From Streptomyces griseoluteus (lineage in GTDB: Bacteria; Actinomycetota; Actinomycetes; Streptomycetales; Streptomycetaceae), in assembly GCA_000717735.1 (NCBI GenBank), contig JOBE01000028.1, positions 1 to 64,000 on the forward strand: a stretch of DNA of 64,000 nucleotides, read 5' to 3'. The position numbers were made by a program, and so were the translations under genes. The notes beneath the pieces are model-generated. The model saw only the letters and a program-made list of their open reading frames with translations, was not told the origin of the DNA and did no database searches. This document shows positions 47,514 to 55,982 of this stretch, one piece after another. The stretch's first letter is position 1, and the number at the start of each line of letters is the position of its first letter.

Positions 47514-48205
47514 CCAGCAAGGACTTCGTTCTCTTCGACGTCGACGGCACCCTCATGGACGCCGTCGCCAACCAGCGGCGCGTCTGGCACGAGTGGGCCG
47601 CGCGGTACGGGCTCGACGGGGACGAGGTGTACGCCGTCGCGCTGCGGACGCGGCCCGTGGAGACCTTCGCGGCCGTCGTGCCGGGCGCGGACCCGGACGA
47701 GTGCCTCGCCCTCCTGCACGCGCTGGAGGACGAGGACGTCCGTACGGGTACGTACGCGGCCTTCGAGGGCGCCGTCGAGCTGCTGTCCGCCCTGCCCGCC
47801 GACCGGTGGGCGCTGGTCACGTCGAACTACGAGCACCGGGTCCGGGGCCGGTTCGGGCGGACCGGGCTTCCGATGCCCGCGCTCGTCATCGACGCGGCCT
47901 CGGTGGCCGAGGGGAAGCCGTCGCCCGTCCCGTACCTGACGGCCGCCGAGAAGCTCGGTGCCGACCCGGCGGAGTGTCTGGTGATCGAGGACGCGCCGTC
48001 GGGGGTCCGTTCGGGTCTGGCGGCCGGGATGACCGTATGGACGGTCAACACACCGGCCGCGCACCCGGAGGCGCACCGCCACTTCCCAACCCTGGCGGAG
48101 GCGGCGCCGCACGTCCTGGCGGCGCTGGGCTGGGAACGGTCAGAGGATGGTGTCGTAGATGCCCCAGCCCCAGCCGATCTGCCTGCGGGTCGGCGACGGG
48201 ACTAG
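47510..48205 (+). CDS. HAD-superfamily hydrolase (phosphoglycolate phosphatase-like)
   Basis: A 231-residue phosphatase. Motif I is 'FDVDGTLMD' with nucleophile Asp; motif II is 'LVTSNYE'; motif III Lys is in 'VAEGKPSP'; and motif IV is 'LVIEDAPSG'. Its substrate is a small phosphorylated metabolite, not predictable here. GTG 47510 overlaps the DUF397 stop (GTGA), so it is translated with the regulator pair. The family's normal end would be near 'VLAALGW' (about residue 208). The extra 22 residues run into the 3' end of the convergent gene by 66 bp, suggesting a lost stop codon. Confidence 0.85.
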   Translation: MTSKDFVLFDVDGTLMDAVANQRRVWHEWAARYGLDGDEVYAVALRTRPVETFAAVVPGADPDECLALLHALEDEDVRTGTYAAFEGAVELLSALPADRWALVTSNYEHRVRGRFGRTGLPMPALVIDAASVAEGKPSPVPYLTAAEKLGADPAECLVIEDAPSGVRSGLAAGMTVWTVNTPAAHPEAHRHFPTLAEAAPHVLAALGWERSEDGVVDAPAPADLPAGRRRD

Positions 48206-49450
48206 GTTGCCGACGCGGGCGAGGCCTTCGTAGAACCAGAGACGGCCTTCCTTGTCGCGGGCGAGGTAGTCGCCGTAGCGGGAGCCGGCGAGATTCCGGG
48301 CGTAGGCGATGCGGTCGTAGGCGTTCCAGCCACCGCCCAGGCGCACCCTCGGCGGGATGCCCGAGCCATGCCAAAAGAGCTCGTGCGACCAGAGCACTCC
48401 GGCCGTGTCGCGGGCAACGACGCCGTATCCGGGGCTCTGGCCCTGGCCCACGATGGCGCTGTACACGTTCCAGCCGTCGGTGACGAGCCGGGGCGGCTGG
48501 AGGGGGACGGACGGGGAGCCGTCCCACGTCTGCGGGTAGTACCAGACGAGCCCCTCCCGGTCCCGGGCCATGAGGCCCCCGCCCCGGGTCGTGATCGCCG
48601 TGTAGATGTTCCAGCCGCCGCCGACCCGCACGCGCGGCTTGAAGGGGGCGTCCGGGTTTCCGGAGCCCTGGTAGTGCCAGAGGACCCCGTCCCTGTCCCG
48701 GGCGACGATGCTGCCCTCGCCCGCCGCCGTCCGCTCTCCGAGGGGAGTGATCGACGTGTAGATGTTCCAGCCGCCGCCGATGCGCTCGCGCGCCTTGAGC
48801 GGCTTCTCGTGGAGGCCGGTGCTCTCGTACTGCCAGAGCACGCCCGCCTTGTCACGGGCGAGGACGGTCGTCCGCAGGTGGGCCGCCGGGGTGTTCCGGG
48901 CGAACTGGAAGACCACGGGCCCGCTCGCGAGGTCGGGGGCCCCGCCCGCGCCCACTTCGAGGGTGCCGTTGACGTCCCCGTGCCGGCGGGCGTCGATGCC
49001 CGACTCGATACGGATGTCGTAGGTGAGGGTGGTCGCGGCCTCGGTGACGGGCATCGTGGCAACGTACGGGCCCTGGTTGACCCCTTCGACCGGATCCAGC
49101 CAGGGGCAGGGCTGGTAGGCACCGCCGTTGACCGAGCAGGTCGCCTTGATGTCGTCCTGGAAGTTCCACGCGTCACCCGCGAACTCATAGGTGATCGGCA
49201 GGAGAAGCCGGGCCTTCACGGGGCCGCTCGCGTCCGCCGGAAGAGTGACGGTGACCCGAGTGGTCACCACCTCCTCGCCCGAGGGCACGACCAGCGGCCC
49301 GCCCTCCTGGACGACGGTGCCGGTCGTGCTCGTGGTCGCCGTCCCGGCGGCCGGGGGTACGGCAGCCGTCGCCGTGCCTCCCAGTACCGCAGGGGCCACG
49401 CCGACGACCAGAGCCGTCGCTATCGCCAGAGCCGCACGCGCATGTGCCAC
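48140..49450 (-). CDS. Secreted FG-GAP-like repeat protein with N-terminal beta-sandwich
   Basis: A 436-residue secreted protein. Its start 'VAHARAALAIATALV' recalls the tandem-block paralogues. After the signal peptide, residues about 45-185 form an Ig/CARDB-like domain with two cysteines ('CSVNGGAYQPCPW'). Then five repeats of about 45 residues follow: 'VLARDKAGVLWQYESTG', 'IVARDRDGVLWHYQGSG', 'LMARDREGLVWYYPQTW', 'VVARDTAGVLWSHELFW' and 'YLARDKEGRLWFYEG', each with a later G-GW-N-x-Y. Five blades could close a small propeller. GTG at 49450 has GGGGGA upstream; the frame to 49807 passes through the promoter. An 8-bp tandem repeat precedes it. Confidence 0.8.
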   Translation of the reverse strand: MAHARAALAIATALVVGVAPAVLGGTATAAVPPAAGTATTSTTGTVVQEGGPLVVPSGEEVVTTRVTVTLPADASGPVKARLLLPITYEFAGDAWNFQDDIKATCSVNGGAYQPCPWLDPVEGVNQGPYVATMPVTEAATTLTYDIRIESGIDARRHGDVNGTLEVGAGGAPDLASGPVVFQFARNTPAAHLRTTVLARDKAGVLWQYESTGLHEKPLKARERIGGGWNIYTSITPLGERTAAGEGSIVARDRDGVLWHYQGSGNPDAPFKPRVRVGGGWNIYTAITTRGGGLMARDREGLVWYYPQTWDGSPSVPLQPPRLVTDGWNVYSAIVGQGQSPGYGVVARDTAGVLWSHELFWHGSGIPPRVRLGGGWNAYDRIAYARNLAGSRYGDYLARDKEGRLWFYEGLARVGNLVPSPTRRQIGWGWGIYDTIL

Positions 49451-49480
49451 GAATCCCCCAGGAGTTCTACCGATTTGGTT

Positions 49481-49504
49481 CGGTAGTTCGGTAGTCCGGT
49501 AGTT
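49481..49504. repeat. Three tandem 8-bp repeats (CGGTAGTY)
   Basis: CGGTAGTT, CGGTAGTC, CGGTAGTT at 49481-49504. They lie 31-54 bp upstream of the FG-GAP gene start at 49450. CTACCGA just to the left forms an inverted repeat with the first unit. This looks like a cluster of protein-binding sites over the minus-strand promoter. Confidence 0.6.
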
Positions 49505-49748
49505 CGCGTCTTTGACCTTCGGCGGGGGCGAATGGTTGTGCGGAAAGGTTTCCGAGGCGCGGAGGGTGGAAGCGTCGAGCGAGTGCGGGTGGGACCGTCC
49601 TCCGGCCGATGCCCGGGGCCCGTGGGGCCACGCCCCCGGCCGCCGCACTCGGAAAGAGGGCGGCCGCACCCGTACACCCGCGCAGCCGCCCCACCCCCAG
49701 CACCTCAGAAACCCCAACCGTGATATGCGTAGCCGCACTTGGCCGCCA

Positions 49749-49777
49749 TTCAGATCCCTCACCCCCTCCGCTACTGT
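49749..49777 (+). promoter_or_regulatory. Promoter of the kinase gene, leaderless arrangement
   Basis: TTCAGA (49749-49754), a 17-bp spacer and TACTGT (49772-49777). The predicted transcription start coincides with the ATG at 49785, and no Shine-Dalgarno is present. This predicts a leaderless mRNA. Confidence 0.5.
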
Positions 49778-49784
49778 GTCGGCC

Positions 49785-51824
49785 ATGCAGGGGGAACCGG
49801 AAAACAATTCCAGTCTGGAAAGTCTGAGCGGCAGCGGGGCGATGCCGCTCGAGTCGGGTGACCCCCGGCAGATCGGTGCGTTCAGGCTGCTCGGCGTGCT
49901 CGGGTCCGGCGGTATGGGGCGGGTCTATCTCGGCGCCGTGCCCGGGAAGTTCGCGGCGGTGAAGCGGGTGCTGCCCGTGCTCGCCGAGGACGCCGACTTC
50001 CTGAGTCACTTCGGGCACGAGCTCGACAACCTCGCCCGGCTGCCCGGCGGGGCCAACACCAAGCTCCTCGCGAGCGACCGCACGGCCAAGCCGCCCTGGT
50101 TCGCCACCGAGTTCATACCGGGCATCACACTCAGCGAGGCCATCCGGCTGAACGGCGGCCCGCTGACCGGCGAGTCCCTGTGGCGGCTCCTGCGCGAGGC
50201 GGCGGCCGGGCTGCGCGTGGTGCACGGCGCCGACATGGTGCACCGTGACCTCAAGCCGTCCAACGTCATGCTGACCTCCGCCGGCCTCTCCCTGATCGAC
50301 TTCGGCGTGGCCCGCGCCGCCGACCAGAGCCGTCTGACCAGGACCGGCATGGTCATCGGCACTCCCGCCTACATGGCCCCCGAGCAGGCCGTCGCCGAGC
50401 GGCAGCTGACCGGTGCCGCCGACGTCTTCGCCCTCGGCAGCCTGCTCCTCTACGCGGCGAACGGCCGGCCTCCGTTCGGCGACGGCTCCGGACCCGACCT
50501 CCTCTACCGGGTCGTCCACGGCGAGCCCGACTTCGGGCGCCTCACCGAGGCCGATCCCGAGCTCGCGGAGCTCGTACAGAAGTGTTTCGCCAAGGATCCC
50601 GCGGACCGTCCGACCGCCGACGAGATCGTCGGGCTCACCGAGGAGCGCGCGGCCGGGGCCGTCTGGCCGGCGAAGGTCACCGAGCGGATCGGCGAGCGGG
50701 CGACGTTCGCGGCCGGGGCGCCCACGGCCGAGCAGCTCGCCGAGCTGGAGAAGGCCGAGCCCGCGCAGGACGTGGCGACGGCCTCCCTCACCCCGCAGGG
50801 CGGGCGGGAGCCCGCGACCGCCTCGCCCGATCCCCTGGCCGTCACCGGTCAGGCGGCGCCCGGCAGGCGGGAGGGGCGGCGGAACCGTTTCGTCATGCTC
50901 GCCGTGCCCGTCGTCGTGGCGACCGGCACCACCCTGACCGTCGCCCTCGGCCCGTACGAGATCGGCCGGCTCGGTGCGGGCCCGGGGTCGTCCGCCGCAC
51001 CGCCGTCCACAGTGGCCTCGCAGCCGGCGAACGTACCGTCGGCGGGCGCGTCCGGTTCGCCGTCCTCGCAGACCCCGGGCGGCCCCAAGTCGCCGTCGTC
51101 CAAGCCGCCGGGCTCCTCCCCCGGCGCACCGCCCCCGCCCGCCGACGGCGGTGGTGGCGCCGGTGGTGACGTCGGCGGCACCGGCACCGTGCCCGGCGGC
51201 GCGGGCGGGTCCGGCAGTGGCTCGGGAAGTGGTTCCGGCAGCGGGTCGGGAAACGGCTCCGTCAGTGGGTCCGGCAGTGGGTCCGGTGGCGGTTCGACCA
51301 CCACCGCCCCCTCCGGCGGCGGCACGACGGCCCCTCCCGCACCCCAGCCGACGACCCAGCGGCCCGCGCCCCCGCCGCCCTCGTCGCCCGCGCCGTCCAG
51401 CGGCGGTTCGGCGCCCTCGGGGACGTACTCGCTTGAGAACGGGTCCACCGGCAACTGCCTGGTGGAGTACAACGCGGGTTTCGGCAACATCGTCGGCACG
51501 GCCGCGTGTGGCTCCAAGGGCAACGGCACCGGCACCTACTGGTACTCCTGGACCTATCGGCCCGACGCGAACGGCACCACGTTCCGGCTGGTCAACAAGA
51601 CCTCCGGCCGCTGCCTCCAGCCCGGTGGCAACACCACCGTCACAACCGTCGCCTGCAACGGGGCGAGCGCCCAGTCCTGGAAGGTCCTCACCAGCTCGGC
51701 CTCCGGCCGGACCTTCAAGAACATGAGTGACGGAAAGTGCCTGACGCCCGGCTCGTTCGCCGCGATGACCTACGCCTGCGGTTCCGGCACCAATCAGCTC
51801 TGGCGGAACATCTCAGCCCTCTGA
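49785..51824 (+). CDS. Membrane Ser/Thr protein kinase with extracellular ricin-type sensor domain
   Basis: A 679-residue PknB-type kinase. The cytoplasmic kinase domain spans about 30-290: glycine loop GSGGMG (40-45), Lys60, HRDLKPSN (153-160), DFG at 172-174, 'GTPAYMAPE'. The single transmembrane helix is at about 368-388. A Pro/Ser/Gly linker of about 150 residues, including a long Ser-Gly run, crosses the wall. The last 130 residues are a beta-trefoil-like domain ('GRCLQPGGN', 'GKCLTPGS', 'C...NQLWR'), as in ricin-B lectins. The outer domain probably senses a glycan. It has no obvious partner; the promoter predicts leaderless mRNA. The stop overlaps the next convergent gene by 12 bp. Confidence 0.92.
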   Translation: MQGEPENNSSLESLSGSGAMPLESGDPRQIGAFRLLGVLGSGGMGRVYLGAVPGKFAAVKRVLPVLAEDADFLSHFGHELDNLARLPGGANTKLLASDRTAKPPWFATEFIPGITLSEAIRLNGGPLTGESLWRLLREAAAGLRVVHGADMVHRDLKPSNVMLTSAGLSLIDFGVARAADQSRLTRTGMVIGTPAYMAPEQAVAERQLTGAADVFALGSLLLYAANGRPPFGDGSGPDLLYRVVHGEPDFGRLTEADPELAELVQKCFAKDPADRPTADEIVGLTEERAAGAVWPAKVTERIGERATFAAGAPTAEQLAELEKAEPAQDVATASLTPQGGREPATASPDPLAVTGQAAPGRREGRRNRFVMLAVPVVVATGTTLTVALGPYEIGRLGAGPGSSAAPPSTVASQPANVPSAGASGSPSSQTPGGPKSPSSKPPGSSPGAPPPPADGGGGAGGDVGGTGTVPGGAGGSGSGSGSGSGSGSGNGSVSGSGSGSGGGSTTTAPSGGGTTAPPAPQPTTQRPAPPPPSSPAPSSGGSAPSGTYSLENGSTGNCLVEYNAGFGNIVGTAACGSKGNGTGTYWYSWTYRPDANGTTFRLVNKTSGRCLQPGGNTTVTTVACNGASAQSWKVLTSSASGRTFKNMSDGKCLTPGSFAAMTYACGSGTNQLWRNISAL

Positions 51825-52220
51825 ACGCGGGCGGCCGAAGACCGGGACCGTGACCTCCCCCTCCGCCCGGAAGGCGACCTCCAGTTCCATCCCGATCCGG
51901 AGGTCGCCCTCCGGCACGCCCACGACCTCGGTCATCATGCGCGGGCCCTCGGCCAGGTCGACGACGGCGGCGACGTACGGGACGCGTTCGCCGAAGGGCG
52001 GGAGGTCGTTCCGGTGGACGACCGACCAGGTGTAGAGCGTCGCCCGGCCGCTCGCCCGCTGCCAGCGGACGTCCTCGCTCCAGCAGTGCGGGCAGAACTC
52101 GCGCGGGTAGTGGTGGGTCCTGTCGCAGGCCGCGCAGTGGCGCAGGAGCAGGTGCCCTTCGGCTGCGGCGTCCCAGTACGGGCGCGTGAAGGCGTCGATG
52201 TCGGGGTCGGCGGCCATCAT
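51813..52220 (-). CDS. DUF35 OB-fold/zinc-ribbon protein (acyl-CoA-associated)
   Basis: A 135-residue protein. The zinc ribbon is C-x2-C...C-x2-C ('LRHCAACDRTHHYPREFCPHC'), followed by the OB fold ('ATLYTWSVVHRNDLPPFGERVPYVAAVVDLAEGPRM'). DUF35 proteins pair with thiolases or acyl-CoA dehydratase components and channel CoA-thioesters. The thiolase partner is not here. It lies 73 bp behind the DoxX gene and under the same palindrome upstream of that gene. The ATG pair at 52220/52217 lacks a Shine-Dalgarno. Confidence 0.82.
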   Translation of the reverse strand: MMAADPDIDAFTRPYWDAAAEGHLLLRHCAACDRTHHYPREFCPHCWSEDVRWQRASGRATLYTWSVVHRNDLPPFGERVPYVAAVVDLAEGPRMMTEVVGVPEGDLRIGMELEVAFRAEGEVTVPVFGRPRSEG

Positions 52221-52293
52221 CGGAGCGGTCCGGTCGCCGTCACCGTCGCCGCCGTCGTCGGAATCGTCCGGTCGCCCCGGTCCGTCGCCGTCA

Positions 52294-52743
52294 TCAGAAG
52301 AGTCCGATCGCCGAGTCGAGGGACCAGGTCTGCCAGGACATGGCGAGGAGGGCGACGAGGGAGATCAGCGCCATCATCGCGTTCTGCCCCTGCTCGGCCC
52401 AGTCGTGGATCATCAGGACGAGGTAGAGGAGGTTGAGGAGGAGGCCGCCGGCGAGGGCGACGGGGGTGAGGAAGCCGGCGACCAGGCCGAGGCCGATCGC
52501 GAGTTCGGCGTAGACGACGACGTACGCCATGAGCTTGGGGCGGGGCGCGACGACGGTCTCGAAGCCCTTCCCGACCTGGGGCCATCGGTGCTTGGCGGCG
52601 ACGTCGGCGGCCCAGGCGATGCCGGTGCCGCGTTCGAACCAGCCCTTCCTGTCCTTGTGGCGCCAGCTCTCCAGCCACCACAGGCCGAGGCCGATGCGGA
52701 GGACGGCGAGCCATTCGGCGCCGGTGAGCCAGACGGTCTGCAT
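52294..52743 (-). CDS. DoxX-family four-helix membrane protein
   Basis: A 149-residue membrane protein with helices at about 10-25, 72-92, 95-112 and 120-140. The pattern 'LRIGLGLWWLESWRHKDRKGW' followed by 'YAELAIGLGLVAGFLTPVALAGGLLLNLLYL' is that of the DoxX/DoxD family, linked to thiosulfate:quinone oxidoreductase and oxidative-stress complexes. ATG with GAGGGG 6 nt upstream. A 15-bp palindrome lies 30 bp upstream of the start. Probably cotranscribed with the DUF35 gene. Confidence 0.82.
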   Translation of the reverse strand: MQTVWLTGAEWLAVLRIGLGLWWLESWRHKDRKGWFERGTGIAWAADVAAKHRWPQVGKGFETVVAPRPKLMAYVVVYAELAIGLGLVAGFLTPVALAGGLLLNLLYLVLMIHDWAEQGQNAMMALISLVALLAMSWQTWSLDSAIGLF

Positions 52744-52772
52744 GCGCGTCCCCTCGACGGACCGGATTGGAC

Positions 52773-52787
52773 CTGACGGTACGTCAG
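52773..52787. promoter_or_regulatory. 15-bp palindromic operator, copy 1 (DoxX/monooxygenase)
   Basis: CTGACGGTACGTCAG: perfect 6-bp half-sites CTGACG/CGTCAG around GTA. It sits in the divergent region between DoxX (start 52743) and the monooxygenase (start 52915). It is the same element as at 56091, 56115 and 62955, and suits a TetR-type repressor. Confidence 0.65.
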
Positions 52788-52914
52788 TTCAGCGCAGCCC
52801 CCGCCCCCGCGCAAGGGGCTGGTACGCGGAGATCGGGCACGCGTGACCGATTCGCAACCGAAATCCCTCCCGGTCGAGACCCACTGCGTGTACACGTCAT
52901 TACGCTCAGCATTC

Positions 52915-54105
52915 ATGGCCACCACCCCCCTGCAACCCGCCACCCACCCCGTGTACGTCATCGGCGGCGGCCCCGGCGGACTCGCCGTCGCCGCCGCCCT
53001 GCGCGGGCGCGGTGTCCGGGCCGTCGTCCTGGAGAAGTCCGACGCCGTCGGCGCCTCCTGGCGCACCCACTACGACCGGCTCCGGCTGCACACCACCCGC
53101 CGCCTCTCCGCCCTCCCGGGACTGCGGATACCCCGCTCCTTCGGGCGCTGGGTCGCCCGCGCCGACGTGGTGCGGTACCTGGAGAAGTACGCCGAGAAGC
53201 ACGAACTGGACGTCGTGACGGGCGTCGAGGTCCACCGCGTCGAGCGGGCGGGCACGGAGTGGGTCCTGCACGCGACCGGCGGTCGGCGGCTCGTGGCGAG
53301 CGCGGTCGTCGTGGCCACCGGCTACAACCACACCCCGCGCCTGCCCGACTGGCCGGGCCGCGACGCCTACCGGGGCGAGCTGAACCACGCCCGGTCCTAC
53401 CGCAACCCGGAGCCGTACGCCGGGAAGGACGTCCTCGTCGTCGGCATCGGCAACACCGGCGCCGAGATCGCCGCCGACCTCGCCGAAGGCGGCGCGAAGC
53501 GGGTCCGGCTCGCGGTGCGGACGGTCCCGCACATCGTGAAGCGCACGACGGCCGGCTGGCCCGCCCAGCGCTCCGGCATCCTGATCAGGCGGTTGCCGAC
53601 CCGTCTGGTGGACCGCCTCGGCGCGCTCCTCGCCAGGTTCGCGACGCCGGACCTGACGGCGTACGGGCTGCCCCGGCCGGACACGGGCCTCGCCACGCGC
53701 CAGCGCGAAGGCGCGGTCCCGGTGCAGGACGTGGGCCTGATCGACGCGGTGCGGGCCGGGAAGGTCGAGATCGTCGCCGCCGTCGAGGGATTCGAGGGCG
53801 ACGAGGTGCTCCTCGCGGACGGCACCCGCATCGCCCCGGAGGCCGTCATCGCCGCCACCGGTTATCGGCGGGCCCTGGAACCGCTGCTCGGACACCTGGA
53901 CGGCGTGCTCGACGAGCACGGACGCCCGGTGACGCACGGCGCGCGCTGCCCGCGCGAGGCGCCGGGGCTCTACTTCACGGGATTCACGAACCCGATCAGC
54001 GGAATGCTGCGAGAACTGGCGATCGACGCGGAGAAGATCGCGCGGCGGGTCGCCCGTACGGCGAAATCGGGGGCGAAGTCGGCGACGGAGTCGAGCGCGA
54101 GATGA
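52915..54105 (+). CDS. Flavin-containing monooxygenase / NAD(P)-binding oxidoreductase
   Basis: A 396-residue flavoprotein. The FAD Rossmann motif 'VYVIGGGPGGLAVA' is near residue 15, 'GASWRTHYDRLRLHTTRRLSALPG' is typical of FMO/Baeyer-Villiger-like enzymes, and the second Rossmann motif for NADPH is 'VLVVGIGNTGAEIA'. An ATG-x-R motif ('AATGYRRALEPLL') is near the C terminus. It probably hydroxylates a small organic substrate. ATG at 52915 lacks a Shine-Dalgarno and follows a TACGCT -10 by 8 nt, so it may be leaderless; GTG at 52843 is in frame but adds unrelated residues. The palindromes CGTGTACACG (52887-52896) and CTGACGGTACGTCAG (52773-52787) are upstream. Confidence 0.85.
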   Translation: MATTPLQPATHPVYVIGGGPGGLAVAAALRGRGVRAVVLEKSDAVGASWRTHYDRLRLHTTRRLSALPGLRIPRSFGRWVARADVVRYLEKYAEKHELDVVTGVEVHRVERAGTEWVLHATGGRRLVASAVVVATGYNHTPRLPDWPGRDAYRGELNHARSYRNPEPYAGKDVLVVGIGNTGAEIAADLAEGGAKRVRLAVRTVPHIVKRTTAGWPAQRSGILIRRLPTRLVDRLGALLARFATPDLTAYGLPRPDTGLATRQREGAVPVQDVGLIDAVRAGKVEIVAAVEGFEGDEVLLADGTRIAPEAVIAATGYRRALEPLLGHLDGVLDEHGRPVTHGARCPREAPGLYFTGFTNPISGMLRELAIDAEKIARRVARTAKSGAKSATESSAR

Positions 54106-54109
54106 CGAC

Positions 54110-54172
54110 GGCGCCCCGCCCCCCAGGGGAGTGGGGGCGGGGCGCCCGCTGATCCCGGGGGGAGGGGATCAG
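54110..54172. terminator. Double hairpin terminator between convergent genes
   Basis: A perfect 14-bp stem (54110-54123 with 54133-54146) is followed by CTGATCCC/GGGATCAG (54149-54156 with 54165-54172). The second hairpin covers the stop codon of the minus-strand gene. Together they can end transcription from both sides. Confidence 0.8.
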
Positions 54173-55869
54173 AACGTGGAGAGGCCGTTCCAGCCCCAGC
54201 CGATCTTCACGCGGCTCTTCAGGCCACCCGCGCCGTCACCGTCGTACCGCCACAGGACACCGGCGGTGTCGCGGGCGAGGACGTCGGGCGTGCCGTCGCC
54301 GGTCAGGTCGCCGACGCCGGTCAGGGTCAGGTCCTTCCAGCCCCAGCCGATCTTCTCGACGCTGCCGTTGTCGTAGCGGCGCAGCTCACCGTCGTACTTC
54401 TGTCCGAGGTAGGACTGGTCACCGGTCCCGGAGAGGGCGCCCACGCCGGTCACCCGGTAGCCCTGGTAGAGGATGCCGTGGTTGACGCGCGGCTTGAGGC
54501 CACCGCGACCGTCTCCGCCGTACAGCCACAGGTCGCCCTTGCCGTCGAGGGCGAGGAGGTCCGAGAAGCCGTCGGACGGGAGGGCGCCGGTGTCGAGGTC
54601 GCCGACGCCGGACAGCGTCAGCCCCTGCCAGCCCCAGCCGATCTTCACCTTGGGCCGGAGGGCGCCGGCCCCGTTCCCGTCGACCCGCCAGAGATTGCCG
54701 GACGTGTCCTGGGCGATGACATCGGGGATGCCGTCGCCGCTGAGGTCGCCGGCGACCGTGAAGCGGTACCCGGTCCAGCCCCACCCGATCTTGACCCGGG
54801 CCTTCAGGCCGCCCGCGCCGTTCCCGTCGTAGCGCCAGAGGACACCGGCGGCGTCCTGGGCGAGGACGTCGGGGCGGCCGTCGCCGGTGAAGTCGTGGCG
54901 GAAGGTGTCCTGGGGGCTCGGGGCGATCCAGAAGATGTCGTCGACGTCGGCGCCGGGCGTCGAGAGGACCAGGCGGGGGCCGTTGGGCGCGGTGGCGCCG
55001 CCGACGACCGCCTGCAACCTGCTGACGTAAGCGATCTGGCTGCCGTCCGGGGACCACTCGGTGCCGGAGTTCACGTCCTCGCCCGCGGTCAGGTCGTACT
55101 CGCTGCCGTCGTCGAGGACGTGGGCGCGCGCGTCCATCATGCCGGCGTCGCTCTCGAAGGAGATCCGCTCGCCGTCCGGCGAGAACCTCGGGTTGATGCC
55201 CTCGGCGATGAGCTTCGACTCGCCTCCGACGCGCGGGTCCCAGAGGTAGACCTTGGATTCGCTCCGGTCGCCCTTCACGAAGGTGATCTTCCCGTCCCAG
55301 GCCACGTCCGCCTGCCGGGCCCCGGAGTCGGGGAGGGCGCTGCGGACGTCGCCGCTGTCGATGTCGACGCGATAGACGGTGAGACGCTCGTGCGTGTATT
55401 GATCGGCCCCGGCCACGGGCATGGAGCTCACAAGGACCTGGCGGCCGTCGGCGGTCCAGTCGAGGGTGTCGGGCTGCGCCTCGGGTTCTCTGAGGTTTTC
55501 GTGGACCAGGCGGGCGTTCCTGCCGTTGGCGTCCGCGACCCAGAGGGAACTGCCGCCGTTGATGAAGGCCATGCGCAGGCCGTCGCGCGAGAAGGCGACG
55601 CTGGTGATCGCGGCCTTGGTCAGTCCCGTGCCGGTGGGCACGATCACACGCCGGTCGGTGCCGTCGGTGTTGACCGTGACGATGGTTGCGGGGGTGCGGA
55701 CGCCGTCGACGTACGTGGACTCGGTGAAGACCACCCGGGGCTTCGGCGCGTCCCCGGCGGCCTGGGCCGGGGTCCCCGTGACCGCCGCGAGGGCGGCGGA
55801 GGAGGCGAGGACGACCAGGGCGGTGCCGAGCGCTCTGCGGCGTCCCCGAGTACGGGTGGAGCGGGTCAA
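54169..55869 (-). CDS. Secreted WD40-like (PD40) plus FG-GAP repeat protein
   Basis: A 566-residue secreted protein. Signal peptide about 1-38 (ending AQA). Residues about 45-310 hold TolB/PD40-type propeller repeats ('VAFSRDGLRMAFINGGSSLWVAD', 'LDWTADGRQVLV', 'PRFSPDGERISFES', 'EWSPDGSQIAYVS'). Residues about 320-566 hold FG-GAP repeats ('DVLAQDAAGVLWRYDGNGAG', 'DVIAQDTSGNLWRVDGNGAG', 'DVLARDTAGVLWRYDGDGAG'), each with IGWGW. It is the most divergent member of the window's repeat family. The start is TTG 55869, with GGGAG 5 nt upstream; the frame stays open to 58692 only as antisense of the acyl-CoA synthetase. Confidence 0.82.
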   Translation of the reverse strand: MTRSTRTRGRRRALGTALVVLASSAALAAVTGTPAQAAGDAPKPRVVFTESTYVDGVRTPATIVTVNTDGTDRRVIVPTGTGLTKAAITSVAFSRDGLRMAFINGGSSLWVADANGRNARLVHENLREPEAQPDTLDWTADGRQVLVSSMPVAGADQYTHERLTVYRVDIDSGDVRSALPDSGARQADVAWDGKITFVKGDRSESKVYLWDPRVGGESKLIAEGINPRFSPDGERISFESDAGMMDARAHVLDDGSEYDLTAGEDVNSGTEWSPDGSQIAYVSRLQAVVGGATAPNGPRLVLSTPGADVDDIFWIAPSPQDTFRHDFTGDGRPDVLAQDAAGVLWRYDGNGAGGLKARVKIGWGWTGYRFTVAGDLSGDGIPDVIAQDTSGNLWRVDGNGAGALRPKVKIGWGWQGLTLSGVGDLDTGALPSDGFSDLLALDGKGDLWLYGGDGRGGLKPRVNHGILYQGYRVTGVGALSGTGDQSYLGQKYDGELRRYDNGSVEKIGWGWKDLTLTGVGDLTGDGTPDVLARDTAGVLWRYDGDGAGGLKSRVKIGWGWNGLSTF

Positions 55870-55903
55870 GTGTTCTCCCTGGGTGGTTGTCGTCGGACGT
55901 CCG

Positions 55904-55942
55904 GGGCAGGTCGTCCGGGCAGGTCGCCCGACATGTCGTCCG
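55904..55942. repeat. 13-bp tandem repeats in the leader of the PD40/FG-GAP gene
   Basis: GGGCAGGTCGTCC (55904-55916) and GGGCAGGTCGCCC (55917-55929) differ at one position, and a degenerate third unit follows to 55942. They lie 35-73 bp upstream of the TTG start. Confidence 0.6.
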
Positions 55943-55982
55943 AGAGGTGAGACACGCCTCCCCCTCGAAGGGTTGTACGAGG

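Noticed and set aside
37452..55869. A new biosynthetic or defence system in the FG-GAP region
   Set aside because: No synthetase, nuclease, toxin/antitoxin or transposase motif is present; the genes are secreted repeat proteins and common Streptomyces regulators.
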